In this document: piece after piece, positions 22,158 through 32,753 of the stretch
How positions within the stretch are numbered: the stretch's first letter is position 1
Layout: each line of letters begins with the position of its first letter
NCBI GenBank assembly: GCA_027405735.1
Contig: JAPEHQ010000007.1
Coordinates: 372,001-436,000, forward strand
DNA length: 64,000 bases
Source: Mucor racemosus
Taxonomy: Eukaryota > Mucoromycota > Mucoromycetes > Mucorales > Mucoraceae
Direction of reading: 5' to 3'
Notes under the pieces: model-generated
Databases searched by the model: none
Seen by the model: the letters and a program-made list of their open reading frames with translations, nothing else
Told to the model about the DNA's origin: nothing
Program-made: the position numbers and the translations under genes

Positions 22158-25100
22158 CTATTGAGGTCCAGGAACAGGTCCAACAATAGGTTGGGAGCAG
22201 TAATTATGGAATTGACGGAGGATTGCTGCTATGGTGGCATCAGGTACAAAAGGTGCATTATGTATAGAGAACTGCCAATATGATTTCCAAATGTTTTCGA
22301 GACAAGCAGAGAATAGAAACCAGATGGTCATATCGTGGGGGCCAGTTGCAACATTAGATTTTGGGAGGCGTAGGGAGAATAGCGAATTGATAAGTGTTTT
22401 TTGGGATATGCGAAATATATGGTGATCGTGAGGTAGGAGATAGTGGATGGCGGTTTTCCAGATGAACCATACCTGTCGACATTCGACAAACATGTGTTCA
22501 GCTGTATGTTGGTGTTCGGAAGGTAAGCATAAAGGACATAAAGGAGAGGAGACTTTGTCTGGCAGGAGACGGTGTAGCCGTACCCGTGTATTGGTCTTGT
22601 TTTGAAGCAATTGGAACCAAATGTTTTTGGATTTAAAGGACATTGTGGATTTCCAAAAGAGTTTCCAGGATTGTTTGGTGATTCTGGATACGGTGGGTCG
22701 TGGTAGTGGAGTAGCTGCAAGGATCTCTTGTCGGAAGGAATGTGTGGTAATTGAGGGGATACGAAGGACATCACGATGGAAGGTGGCAAAAGTGGAAGAT
22801 GAAACCGCTGTTGTAATAGGAGAGGAGGAGGGGAATAACAGCTTCAAGAAGAATGGATGGAGTATAATACTATTGTTCATAAGGCAATTGTGCAGTTTCC
22901 TGGCCACTACTGGTCGGGGAGCATGTTGTTCTATGCGTGTCAAACGATTATACGTATTATCATGGCAGAAGAAATCAGATACAATAGAACCTTTCAAAGA
23001 CCTTGGTGTCACATTCACTTCCAGTGAGTTGGAAGGGAAATATAAAATATCGAGCAGAGGTAAGTGTAGAGCAGTAGAAGGATCGAGAGAGAAGTCTACT
23101 TGTGTTCTGGCATCTGGGAACTTATCTATACAAGATAGAAGAGGCACCAGCGGGGAGAAGGATGGGCATAAGGATAGTAAGGCTTGACGCTTGGATGGAA
23201 GGACAGTATGAAAATCAGGGTTTAAGTTGAATTCAGCAGCGGGATTGAGTGGATGATAGTGTACTGCACGTTGTTGGTAGAAGGACAAATTAGAGATGAA
23301 GGAAATACAGCTTTTGAGCCAGTGTATAGTGATCCCGAGGGAGGAACGAGAGAGCGCAGTCTGAGGCCATGTATGTGTCATTATTGGCTTGGCCCATCGA
23401 AGCTGTAAAGCCAGATGTTGGCTACGAGGATCGATGACACCTAGTCCGCCTTCAGCTATTGAGCGTGTCATGAGATCCCAAGAAACAGTACGAAGTTTCG
23501 CCGTATCTTGAATATCGTTCATGAAAGCTGAGAGTTTAGAAATCATTTTTTGAAAGAAATGCTTGGATGGATTGAAGTGTCGAAGTGAATGCCAAAACTT
23601 GGAAAGGTTGAGGGTGTTTACTACCGTTGCTTTTCCTTTATAGGAAAGGCCTCGTTGGAAGTGAGGTTGCAACGCTGTATCCAAAGAATTAAGAATGGTG
23701 TTTTCAAATAGTGCGCTTTGTACTTTTGATTGTATGATCGGGAAGCCGAGATATTGCAATGGGGTGGTGGAGGTGCGATCGAAGATTTCGGTGATATGGT
23801 TGCGGGCAAACGTACTTTCCCAAACGACATCAACAGGATTGCCGCTGAGAGAGAGAACTTGGGTTTTGTTGAGGTTTAGTTTGGCATTGGAAGCCGCTCC
23901 GTAGGTATCAATGTGAGAGATTAATCGACGATATTCTCTAGGTGTTCTGACGATGACTAAAAGATCATCGACATAGGCACTTAGTTTGAAAATTGCATGG
24001 TTTGGTTGTGATGGCTGTGATTGTACGAAAGGATTAGGAGGATTCATTCCAGTAATGCTCTGGTCCTGGAGAATCATCTGTAGCAGTGGTTCAAGAGCGA
24101 GATTGAAAATGATTGGCGATAATGGGTCTCCCTGGCGTATACCACAAGATTGTGAGACCGTGTCAGTGAGATAGCCATTAACGTTGATCTTTAGTTTTGT
24201 TTGAAAAAAGAAATTGATGATAGTGGTTACGAGAGTAGGGGGTATGTCAAATGCTGTCAGAACCGCTTTGAGGTATTTACCATTCACTCTATCGTATGCT
24301 TTCATGAAATCCAACAATAATGCCATTGTTTGGGCATGCTGTGGATCATTTCGAGCAATATCGGTGGCACATTTGAGGAGCACACCATTATCCCCTATGA
24401 ATCTATTCCGCATGAAGCCTGTTTGGAATGGATTAATCATATGATTGGCAGCTTCAGTCATTCTTGAGTTGATTATTCTCGTGAAGATTTTAGCATCGCA
24501 ATTCGTGAGAGAAATTGGCCTATGATTTTGTAATAAGGTAAGGTCGCCTTTCTTTGGCAGTAAGCATACGATAGCGTCGTGCCAGGTAGATGGGAAGATT
24601 CCATTATTTAACGCTTCATTGTACACCGTGGTGATGAGCGTTTGATATTCAGGTATCTGAAATACAAAGTGTAATAAACCATAGGTCAGGCCATCTGGGC
24701 CAGGGCTGCTTGGGTTGGGAGCTCTGGATGCCTGTTCAAGTAGCATTTGAAAACTGATGGGCGCTATTAGTTTGGTTTGATGGTCATTGTTTAGTTTCTG
24801 TTCTGGCTTAATGAAAGACGATACATGACGAATTTTCCAGCTATCAACTCTTTCTGAGGTAAATAGTTCCTGGAAAAAGGTTTGGGTAGCTTTCAATTTC
24901 GATTCTGTAGTTGTGCAAATAGCATTAGAGTGCGGATGGACTAGTTGATCAATTTGTTTGGCTTTGTGGCGGATCGCAATGGTCTTTTTCAAGTATCCAG
25001 CACAAGATTCACCTTTTTCTCTCCACCGATGTCCTGCCCTAAGGCTGGCTATATCCACTCGTTCCTGTTGTAACAAGACGATTTCTTGATTGATAGGTTG

Positions 25101-26222
25101 TAGTAATTTCGTACGAATATTCGGAGGTGTCTCTAAATCCCGGCTGATGTTATTTCGAAGGTGGTGTAGTTTAGCTAATCTTTTAGTTCGCCAAGCAATA
25201 TGCGTTGTAGCAAATCGTTTAGCAACAGCTCTAATCTTCTTTTTGACGGTATCCCACTGCTGTTGGACATCACCGTATGCTGTCAAACTGGGATTTAAGG
25301 TATGCAACGTCTCTTTCAAGGTAGAGCAGAAGGTTGGATTGTTTAACAGTACTGGATTGAACCGCCAAACGCCTTTGCCTGTAGGTGTAGTACCTATCTG
25401 AAACTCAACCGAGAGCAGTTCATGGTCTGTCCATGTCCTGGATATATGTTTAACGAGAGATTTGTTAATTTTGCGTGCCATGTTAGACGCAATATACACG
25501 TAGTCAATTGTTGATGGGATTCCATTGCCCGAATAGCATGTTGGGATTGGTTGCTGAAATGGTTCAGTAATACAATCCGTAAAATGACTATGGATGTATT
25601 CCAACCAGGATTCTGCCACCATTGCCATTTGGTGTCTTTTAGTATATGCATAATTGAGGTCTCCCAAGATGAACATATTATCCCGGATGTCTGCTTGAGA
25701 CAAAATTGGGATTTGACTTAAATGAGAGTAAAAGGAATGTTTAGCTGCATATGTATTAGTGGCTGGGCCGTATATGTTGAATATATAAAAAGGAGTGAAA
25801 TATTCCATAGAATGGGTAACTTTTGTCAGAATAATTCGTCCATTGAGATCATCCGGAAGTGCCAGCTTGTGTAAGATAATGTCTTTGTTAAGAGAGACAA
25901 TACCACATTTACTGGACCATATGGATGATTTTGAGGTGAATTGCATATTGAGCATATTAATAGTTTGGGCATCAGATGTGCCTGATTCTTGTATACATAT
26001 AATGTCAAGATTTTCTTCTCGAAAATGTCTAATTATGTCTCGTTGGATATGCAATCGACGTTTCTTTGAAAGACTATTGCAATTTAACGAACCAATCTTT
26101 AAATTGATGAAATTGTTTGCATTGTTGGTAAGGTTATGATGACGGTCCATATTGTGTGATGGCCGTGCACTTAAATGATTGTTATTTGTTGTCATATTAT
26201 TCATAGTATTCATAGTATTCAT
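22158..26222 (-). CDS. LINE ORF2: APE endonuclease, reverse transcriptase, C-terminal zinc motif
   Basis: 1354 residues without interruption. The AP-endonuclease-like domain spans about residues 40-270: GSLNCNSL (N48), CIQES (E79), LGDLNYA (D188, N190), STIDYVYI and TWTDHELL (D266, H267), so the metal and catalytic residues are all present. The RT domain (about 500-800) has LLPKKGD, RPISLTNCDAKIFTR, LDFMKAYDRVN, GIRQGDPLSP and the active-site YVDD at 750-753. A zinc-finger-like CPLC...H...H...C motif is at 1229-1248. It follows ORF1 after a 32-nt gap. Nothing argues against activity except the unexplained promoter. ORF2 nicks target DNA and primes reverse transcription of the element RNA. Confidence 0.95.
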   Translation of the reverse strand: MNTMNTMNNMTTNNNHLSARPSHNMDRHHNLTNNANNFINLKIGSLNCNSLSKKRRLHIQRDIIRHFREENLDIICIQESGTSDAQTINMLNMQFTSKSSIWSSKCGIVSLNKDIILHKLALPDDLNGRIILTKVTHSMEYFTPFYIFNIYGPATNTYAAKHSFYSHLSQIPILSQADIRDNMFILGDLNYAYTKRHQMAMVAESWLEYIHSHFTDCITEPFQQPIPTCYSGNGIPSTIDYVYIASNMARKINKSLVKHISRTWTDHELLSVEFQIGTTPTGKGVWRFNPVLLNNPTFCSTLKETLHTLNPSLTAYGDVQQQWDTVKKKIRAVAKRFATTHIAWRTKRLAKLHHLRNNISRDLETPPNIRTKLLQPINQEIVLLQQERVDIASLRAGHRWREKGESCAGYLKKTIAIRHKAKQIDQLVHPHSNAICTTTESKLKATQTFFQELFTSERVDSWKIRHVSSFIKPEQKLNNDHQTKLIAPISFQMLLEQASRAPNPSSPGPDGLTYGLLHFVFQIPEYQTLITTVYNEALNNGIFPSTWHDAIVCLLPKKGDLTLLQNHRPISLTNCDAKIFTRIINSRMTEAANHMINPFQTGFMRNRFIGDNGVLLKCATDIARNDPQHAQTMALLLDFMKAYDRVNGKYLKAVLTAFDIPPTLVTTIINFFFQTKLKINVNGYLTDTVSQSCGIRQGDPLSPIIFNLALEPLLQMILQDQSITGMNPPNPFVQSQPSQPNHAIFKLSAYVDDLLVIVRTPREYRRLISHIDTYGAASNAKLNLNKTQVLSLSGNPVDVVWESTFARNHITEIFDRTSTTPLQYLGFPIIQSKVQSALFENTILNSLDTALQPHFQRGLSYKGKATVVNTLNLSKFWHSLRHFNPSKHFFQKMISKLSAFMNDIQDTAKLRTVSWDLMTRSIAEGGLGVIDPRSQHLALQLRWAKPIMTHTWPQTALSRSSLGITIHWLKSCISFISNLSFYQQRAVHYHPLNPAAEFNLNPDFHTVLPSKRQALLSLCPSFSPLVPLLSCIDKFPDARTQVDFSLDPSTALHLPLLDILYFPSNSLEVNVTPRSLKGSIVSDFFCHDNTYNRLTRIEQHAPRPVVARKLHNCLMNNSIILHPFFLKLLFPSSSPITTAVSSSTFATFHRDVLRIPSITTHSFRQEILAATPLPRPTVSRITKQSWKLFWKSTMSFKSKNIWFQLLQNKTNTRVRLHRLLPDKVSSPLCPLCLPSEHQHTAEHMFVECRQVWFIWKTAIHYLLPHDHHIFRISQKTLINSLFSLRLPKSNVATGPHDMTIWFLFSACLENIWKSYWQFSIHNAPFVPDATIAAILRQFHNYCSQPIVGPVPGPQ

Positions 26223-26254
26223 AGTGGTGGTATTTGGAGTGTTAGGTTGTTGAT

Positions 26255-27760
26255 TTACTGACGTAAATCAACACCGGTACCATCACTTGGCTCTTTGCCA
26301 ACATCCTCCTGAAGTACTCGGCGGTATTTCGGCAATTTCGTATCATCAGGAAATTTATAGTATTCTTTGTTGCCATCATGCTCTTCAGTAGAGAGGCTAT
26401 GTCTAGTGAAGCGGGGGTGAAGTGCTGGAGTAGGAGGCTGCTCCTGCCCAGCTCCTTCTTCACTGAGATGACAGGTATCCTCTAACAGTTCCTTTGCTGT
26501 CTCGTGTGGACGGGGTGATGTGCCGTCCTCGGCCATTGCAGTATCCTGAGTGACAACATCCTGATTCTCCTCAATATTAATGATATCATTAGTATCCAGG
26601 TGTATAGTGGTCTCCGGGATGGATTTGTCAATCTCATCCATGAGATCATCTTCCGTGCTATTGGCAGCGGAAACCTCTGTAGTGGCCTCAATGGCACTAC
26701 CCGGTTCAACATCCCTGTTACCTTTAACACTGTCATCCATATCCATGGACTGAGATTCCTCAGGAGAATTGTGTATCTGGGAGCCAGCATCCTTGCTCCA
26801 ATCCATTTGAGCTTTGGATGTATCCTGGGCAGATTGATCCTTCTCTCTATGATGGCGCTCTTGGTTTGGGCTACCGGTGAGGTCCAACAAAGACTTACGG
26901 GATTTCTTGGCAGGACATTCAGTTTTGTAATGTCCTATTTCATGGCAGTTCCAGCACACGATCTTTTGGTGAGATGGCCTCTCGGGGCAGGTGCGAGCAG
27001 TGTGATTTCCACTACTGTCATGACAGTATGTGCACCACGGGGGCATATTATGCCAGGTGGCATGGATACCGTTTGCCTTGGAATTGCACCAAGAGATTTT
27101 ATGGTTCAGAACTGCGAAAGGAGTTTGGGTCTCCTCGTGGGAGTTGTCAATAACCACGTAGCCTTGGCCGACAAAGGTATTAAACTCCTTTTCCCTTTCG
27201 ATACCGACATCTAATACTACACCGTATGGTGCAAAGGTGTCTCGAAGTCCACACATGACCTCGATTTCCGAGATGAAGGGGAGGTTGCTAACAGCTACCC
27301 GAACGGCATTGATCTCCCTGTCCTTAGCGGCAGTGGGAAGAATGCGAACATTATATTTTTCAAACACCAAACCTTTAAGTAAGGCTTCTTGGAGGGCTTC
27401 GGTATCTTGTAAGAAGTTAACTTCAATCAAACGTCGATTACCACTTTCTTTGCAAAATCCTACAGCATATCGCTTGGGTAATTGTTTGGCTATAAGGCCA
27501 AAGAAGTCGGTTTGGGATTCAGGACGTGAAGTAACGTCGAAGAAAACACTACCAGGGGAACGTCCCTGACGAAAAACCAACGATTTCAGGGTGGTCAGGC
27601 CTGAAGTCGCGTCTTTCGACTTGGATTCATACAACAATGATGATTTGGTTGTTCCAACAACTTTAGACCATAGTCTGTTAGGTTGTAACTGCGTTTGCGG
27701 TGAGGAGGGCGGTTTGGATTTTCCAACCTTAGGGTTCTGGTTCATATTGGGAAGAGCCAT
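26255..27760 (-). CDS. LINE ORF1: RRM-like and CCHC zinc-knuckle RNA-binding protein
   Basis: 502 codons including stop, from ATG at 27760. Residues about 150-230 look like an RRM (INAVRVAVSNLPFISEIE, then an FNTFVGQGYVVID strand). Two zinc knuckles follow: CTYC...H...C at 243-258 (CX2CX6HX4C) and CWNCHEIGHYKTEC at 269-282 (CX2CX4HX4C). The C-terminal 200 residues are acidic, Ser/Thr-rich and probably disordered. ORF1 proteins coat element RNA and act as nucleic-acid chaperones. The frame also stays open upstream of the ATG into the target duplication, but the ATG at 27760 is the first element-encoded start. Confidence 0.92.
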   Translation of the reverse strand: MALPNMNQNPKVGKSKPPSSPQTQLQPNRLWSKVVGTTKSSLLYESKSKDATSGLTTLKSLVFRQGRSPGSVFFDVTSRPESQTDFFGLIAKQLPKRYAVGFCKESGNRRLIEVNFLQDTEALQEALLKGLVFEKYNVRILPTAAKDREINAVRVAVSNLPFISEIEVMCGLRDTFAPYGVVLDVGIEREKEFNTFVGQGYVVIDNSHEETQTPFAVLNHKISWCNSKANGIHATWHNMPPWCTYCHDSSGNHTARTCPERPSHQKIVCWNCHEIGHYKTECPAKKSRKSLLDLTGSPNQERHHREKDQSAQDTSKAQMDWSKDAGSQIHNSPEESQSMDMDDSVKGNRDVEPGSAIEATTEVSAANSTEDDLMDEIDKSIPETTIHLDTNDIINIEENQDVVTQDTAMAEDGTSPRPHETAKELLEDTCHLSEEGAGQEQPPTPALHPRFTRHSLSTEEHDGNKEYYKFPDDTKLPKYRRVLQEDVGKEPSDGTGVDLRQ

Positions 27761-27761
27761 G

Positions 27762-27908
27762 AAAAATGTCAAAATTGATGATCTGGACAGGAATAATTTT
27801 CGAAATTAATATTCCGCTTATAAGCCTTGTAAGTATTAAAAATAAGAGATTTTATAATACTTGAGAACTTTTTCAAGAATTGACAGTGCTGTACCCACTT
27901 GATTTAAA
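27762..27908 (+). repeat. Repeat B, 3' part, after the LINE
   Basis: The sequence gatgatctggacaggaataa and cttataagccttgtaagt matches 59015-59100 and the mirror site in the left arm. It ends near gctgtacccacttgattt, where the copies in the arms switch to the dynein-fragment region. Confidence 0.8.
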
Positions 27909-27924
27909 AATGACAAAAAAAAAA

Positions 27925-28345
27925 AAAAAAAAAGAAATTAAAAAAGTGCCCAGAATTTTTTTACACTGCAATGTGTTATAGAGTGCTTCAAAACAAGTAA
28001 GTTTTATTATTAAAAATTGTTCGTATAACTTAATTTTTTGTAGATATATCGAGGATCAAAGTTTTTGATTTTGGCAGTGAATTAGCGGTGAAAATCTGAA
28101 ACATTAGCACTAAAAAGATTATACCGTCTGCTAAAGATAGGATGTTTCCAGAAACGCATTTTTGGATTATAGGTAAACATCTCAAGTACATCGGCATATT
28201 ATTTTTTCTTGGGGTTATTTAGTGAAGAAAAAAGTTGAGCAGGAATGCAAAGTCGGGCCTACTTTTCAAAAAAGTAGTCGATTTTACGTGTTTTTAAGCC
28301 TTTCATGTCATATAAAATAAATTTAGGAACAGGCAACACAATGCT
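27925..28345 (+). repeat. Dispersed repeat A, partial copy 3
   Basis: Only the distal part of repeat A is present, from agtgcccagaatttttttac to aaataaatttaggaacaggc. It lies a few bases after the end of repeat B. Moderately diverged from the arm copies. Confidence 0.75.
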
Positions 28346-29202
28346 CTGTGCATTTGTCAAGCAGCTACAAGTTTGTTTTCAATTGGTTCACTAGGCAGCA
28401 ATCCTCGTTGGATAGATTGACACCCAAGTAGTCAGTTCCTAGACATTTTATTTGCTTAAAATGTGGGTTTAAAGTCATTGTCTGAAACCGCCTCCCGCTT
28501 TGAGAAGTGAACAAAAGATACCAAGAGAAGGAAATGGTCGTAAAATCTATGCTGAATGACGAAACAAAATGTTTCACATCAGCATGGTGTTTAATTTAAA
28601 TTAATTACTGGACGCTTTAATAAACAAATAAGCAAGTATAAGCAAGTACAACAATGCCAACTTTCTTTGTTTCTCCGTCCTAATTAGTAATTTATTTAGG
28701 ACTTAACAACACTAAAAAATAAACAATTTGTATTTTGTTGCTTATGCAGCATGTAAAAGTAGAAGCTAAAAATAGTGTACATGACATAAATGTATTAGAT
28801 TTGGTTTAAATAATCTACTTCCATTGCATATTATTCTATTCGTAGCGTAAAACTCTCCGTAAAGTGTATGTAACCTAATCACATCAACACACGATTGCAT
28901 ATATGCATATATACATGACATTACATGTAGAGATGTACTTATACACCAAAATATACAAAATTTTCCGTAATATATTAATCATCATAATCAATAATTTTTG
29001 TCAGCGTCTTTATATGTAAATTGTGTATGTATAGTTTGTTAAATATGATATGATGTGGTTAAGCTATAATGTAAAATAAATATATAAAAAGAAAACGGGT
29101 TGGGGGAAGAATCATTGTCATTTGGTTTGTGTACATATAATTTCGCTCAAAAAAGAGAAAAAAGAAGCGACAGATCACATTTTACCCCATGATATTTGCT
29201 CT
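28346..29202. other. No gene recognised
   Basis: AT-rich; includes the 3' flank of the minus-strand coiled-coil gene. Nothing else supported. Confidence 0.4.
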
Positions 29203-29751
29203 TTAATATGCTGATATCCATTCCCAACCATCAAGCCCAGCTGCTTTCATTTCTTCTTGAGTCGGCATGAAATCGCTTGGTACAACAATGTAGATATCTT
29301 CTTCGTCTGTTGCTTCAGAAGTTTGTTGTTTCTGTGATTTCTTCAAATTACTGTTAGTTTGAGCTATCATTCTTTTCCGAGCAACGATTTGTATGCTCTT
29401 TTTGACAATGTCGTTGGTTTCTTCCAACTTTTCTTTTTCTTTTCGAAGGTTAGCAATGGTTTGTTTCAAAAATTCAATATCCTCATCGCTTGCTGCTGAA
29501 GAAGTAGTTATAATTTGAGTTGGTAATCGAGGAGGAGTTGCAGATACAATTTTAACGAATTGCTGTTGTATGTTTTCTTTATCTTCCTCATCATCTTCAT
29601 TATTGTTATCTTCAATCCATGCGCCGGGTAAGGACTGTAATTTAACTTTTCTTCTTTTAAGCATAGTATTTTCATTGTTATTTTGAGGAAATAATACAGA
29701 AGATGCTATAGCCAATGAAGAAGTATTCATATTATCTTGTTGTGGATACAT
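29203..29751 (-). CDS. Hypothetical acidic coiled-coil protein
   Basis: A 182-residue ORF starting with ATG at 29751. It has an Asn/Gln-rich start, a basic patch KRRKVKLQSLPGAWIEDNN, an acidic run DDEEDKEN, and a predicted coiled coil from EDIEFLKQTIANLRKEKEKL onward. The C-terminal segment IYIVVPSDFMPTQEEMKAAG then DGWEWISAY is aromatic and looks like a conserved binding motif. I do not recognise the family. Codon use and the clean leader upstream resemble the real genes nearby. It sits downstream of uS3 on the same strand with about 330 bp between them. Confidence 0.6.
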   Translation of the reverse strand: MYPQQDNMNTSSLAIASSVLFPQNNNENTMLKRRKVKLQSLPGAWIEDNNNEDDEEDKENIQQQFVKIVSATPPRLPTQIITTSSAASDEDIEFLKQTIANLRKEKEKLEETNDIVKKSIQIVARKRMIAQTNSNLKKSQKQQTSEATDEEDIYIVVPSDFMPTQEEMKAAGLDGWEWISAY

Positions 29752-30077
29752 GATAATGTAATTAAATAAAGAAAAAAAGAAAAAAAAAAAAGAATAATAG
29801 AAAAAAGATAGAAAAAGAGGGAGTGATCAATCTCTCTTTTCCAACTAGTACATAGTAGTGGCGCAACTATAAAAAAACGTTACTCCTCAATCATTTAATA
29901 AAATGACTCGTGCATTAATCCGATGATACATGTAGCAAAAAATTATCAGCTGCTTCTTTCACTTTTACGATTATTCATTCTTGCTGATTGAAAGCATCAA
30001 TTTCTAAATTTGTTTAAACTTTTTTTTTTAATGAAAAAGAGAGAATGAGATAGAGGAATATTTTGTTATAAATCTAT
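29752..30077. other. Spacer between the coiled-coil gene and uS3
   Basis: Promoter of the coiled-coil gene plus the uS3 3' UTR; A-rich and GA-rich runs. No further gene. Confidence 0.45.
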
Positions 30078-31247
30078 TTAAGCCTCAACAGTAGCAGGCT
30101 CAGCAGCAACAGGGGCGGCAGGAGCAGGTCTGAAATCTTGGGCAGTAGGTTCAGTGATAGCAGATTCCTCCTTGGGCTCAAGGATGGTAACAATATCAGG
30201 AAGACATTGCTTGGGACCGTTACGACCAGTAGGATCGTTATCCAACATGATCTTGACCTTAATACCCAAAACACCTTGACGTAAATCAACGTGACGAACA
30301 GCAGTGGTGATGAACTCACGTGCAGGGTTACCAGAGTGGATCATGAAACCATCAGCAAACTTCATGGCCTTAGCACGGGCAGCACGAACCTTACCAGAGA
30401 CAACAACTTCACAACCCTTGGCACCAGATTCCATAACGAAACGGACGACACCATAACAGGCACTAACAATACAATAAATCAACATACATACATCCAATTT
30501 ACGAAACAAACACACAAAAACTTACCGACGAACAGCTAAACCGTTAAGGAGCTTGAACTTGACAGACTCACATTGAGCAATGGCACAGAGACCACGGTTT
30601 TGGACACGTTCAGCATAAAGTTCAACAGCGTTCTCGGGGAACTTAAAACGCTTTTGAACAAGAGTAGTCAACTCACGGATACGACGACCCTTCTCACCAA
30701 GAACATTTTGAGTGTGAGTGGCACGGATGATGATTCTATCGTGAAGCTGATTAACATTTTGTCCAATTTCTACATCTATATCTATATCTATAAAGAAAAA
30801 CTTACTCGGTACGAGCAGGAGTGACACGGACCTCAACACCAGCATAACCATCTTCAGCGAGCTCGCGAGTGAAGAACTCGTTGAGTTCAGCGTAGAAAAC
30901 ACCGTCAGCGACCTAATTGTAATTATATAAATGTCAATATCTCAAAAAATTCCACATGCTGTTGTTATTTTGTTGAATGCATATTAAATCCAAATCACTT
31001 ACGAACTATAATTAAGAATAAGAAAGTTAGTATTTGACATGTTTATTAAGCTTTCATTTCAAAATTATGCCCTCTCCCCCACCCTCTTGATTTCCCATCT
31101 AAACATCTATATCCATCTTTATAATTCGATCCTTTTTTTATAATAATAATTCATCCATCATCTCATCACTTTCTTTAACTATTTCACATCCTCTCTCGTA
31201 TTGATATATCTACATACTTTTCTCTTCTTGGAAATTTGGGCAGCCAT
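30078..31247 (-). CDS. RPS3: Small-subunit ribosomal protein uS3 (RPS3)
   Basis: Four exons: 31218-31247, 30806-30912, 30526-30735 and 30078-30462, summing to 732 nt and 243 residues, the normal eukaryotic length. It starts [10 protein letters not shown] and continues [20 protein letters not shown]. The KH domain GxxG loop is in [13 protein letters not shown] (about residues 57-70). The C-terminal domain has [32 protein letters not shown] and [10 protein letters not shown]. The C-terminal tail is Ala/Pro-rich. uS3 sits at the mRNA entry of the 40S subunit. The first intron (30913-31217) is long for this genome; codon use is strongly biased (AAG, GTC, ACC), as expected for a highly expressed gene. 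Confidence 0.97.
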
Positions 31248-32753
31248 GATATGAAAAGAGGAGGATCTATTACTGGCCTGCCGTCATCGTAGTTGTTAAA
31301 CACCTTTATGATCTCGCATACTGGGGATTCCGGGATTGATCAGGCGCTGAATCGGACTGGCCGGTCCGAATTTTATATTTGAAATACCGCCGATTGTGAG
31401 TAAATACCACTAAATTTGGTATCATTTATTGCTTCTCAAAAACGAACGTTTCTAAGAAAAGAAAAGTCAGAAATTAACTCGACAGGTGTTTTAACTTATG
31501 CATGGTTTATTTTGGTGTTAAATTTTCCTTGATAGCAAAAACAATTCTTAAAAAAAAATCATGTGTATAAAAGTTCAATTTCCGTCGAAAACTGATTGCT
31601 GCAATACCATTTTTAGGAAACAATTACTTCAAAAAAGTATAGTTCGCTCATATTCGCTATGATCAATTTATGCATGTATGGTTCAATGAATACAAGGGAA
31701 ATATTTTGAATTTTCATTCTGAATGGCAATAAAATTTGATGATCAATCATATCACTTCCTTAAATTTTGTACACAGGCGCTGCAGAATGTGCTTTAATTG
31801 TGTAATACAAGCCTGAAAGTACACAAATTAGATGTCGACATTATGTAATATTTGAGACAAAAGACAAAAAAGAACCAAATAGACCATGATCTATTAGGTT
31901 CTTTTTTAATTTTATTTATTGGTTGGTTTAGAGAACGAAGCTATAATTTTTTTCCATTGTTTTTTTTTGTGAGTAGTTGTAGTAGATTTGTGATTTTTTT
32001 TTGGTTTCTGTTTTGTTTTTTGTTTTTTCATCGCCTAATGTCTAAACAAATAATCGACAAAGATTTGTGGAGAGAAAAAACTAAAAAAAATCTAAATTGA
32101 TCGAGGAGAAATTAAAAAAAAATATATACAATGTTGAATCAGGTTGTGCTAATTTAAAAAAAAATATGAACTAGGGAAAAAAATTACGAAAAAAGCCTAA
32201 AAAAAAATAGGTTTCAATAGATTGGGGGTGGTCGAGAAACAGGTGATTCAGTGATTGTATATAAAAAAAAAATAAAAGTAAAAAAAAAATAAAAAGTGTC
32301 AAAAAAGTTCGGGATGTGATGATAATTTAAAAAAGATGGTATTCGAGATAAGAGAATTGTAGGATAGGATAAACAGAAAAAAGCAAAAATTAAAAGAAAA
32401 AAAAAGAGATAGAAAGCAAATATACAAATGTAAAAAAGAAAAAAAAATAAGAAATAAAGAATAATTACAAACAGACAAAAACGTATATACAAAAAGGATG
32501 AAAGAAAATCAAAAAAAAAAGGGGAGATGGATTTAAAGGAGTAAAATAATAAAAAAAGAGAGAAAAAGAAAAAGGGTATTCGATTCAGTTGTTTCTTTGT
32601 TTCTTTGAGCTTCTTTTTGTTGTTGTTGTTGTTGTTGTTGTTATTGTGTCGTCTGGAAACAGAAAAAGTTTGTGTGGTTGTTGTTTGTTTCTAATTAAAA
32701 TATAAAAAATGTTTCTTTTTGTTTTTTTACTTGAGTGATATGGACCTCGGATT
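31248..32753. other. uS3 promoter and a long gene-free AT-rich spacer
   Basis: 31250-31400 is less AT-rich and is probably the uS3 promoter. 31850-32100 is T-rich, while 32100-32580 is almost purely purine (A with G) on the plus strand. A (TTG)n run at 32616-32643 lies in the 3' flank of the Edc1-like gene. No ORF was convincing. Confidence 0.5.

Larger units (their letters stand above)
21918..27761 (-). mobile_element. L1-type LINE with both ORFs open, flanked by 13-bp target-site duplication
   Basis: The element lies on the minus strand: ORF1 (27760-26255), ORF2 (26222-22158), a 3' UTR of about 215 nt and a poly(A) tail seen as T-runs at 21921-21944. The flanks repeat aaaaatgtcaaaa (21905-21917 and 27762-27774). 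The undisturbed site is visible at 58995-59020, in the right-arm copy of repeat B, where the word occurs once and the two LINE flanks are contiguous. ORF1's ATG abuts the duplication, so there is essentially no 5' UTR. ORF order, APE endonuclease, RT and a C-terminal zinc motif fit the L1 clade. Fungal relatives include the Grem-LINE1 elements of Mucor (family assignment from memory). Confidence 0.92.

Noticed and set aside
22621..23187. Plus-strand ORF of 188 residues inside the LINE
   Set aside because: Antisense shadow of ORF2, which is supported by endonuclease and RT motifs.
30913..31217. Possible intronic box C/D snoRNA in the long first intron of uS3 (a tgatga word is present)
   Set aside because: No CTGA box D at suitable distance and no terminal stem were found.
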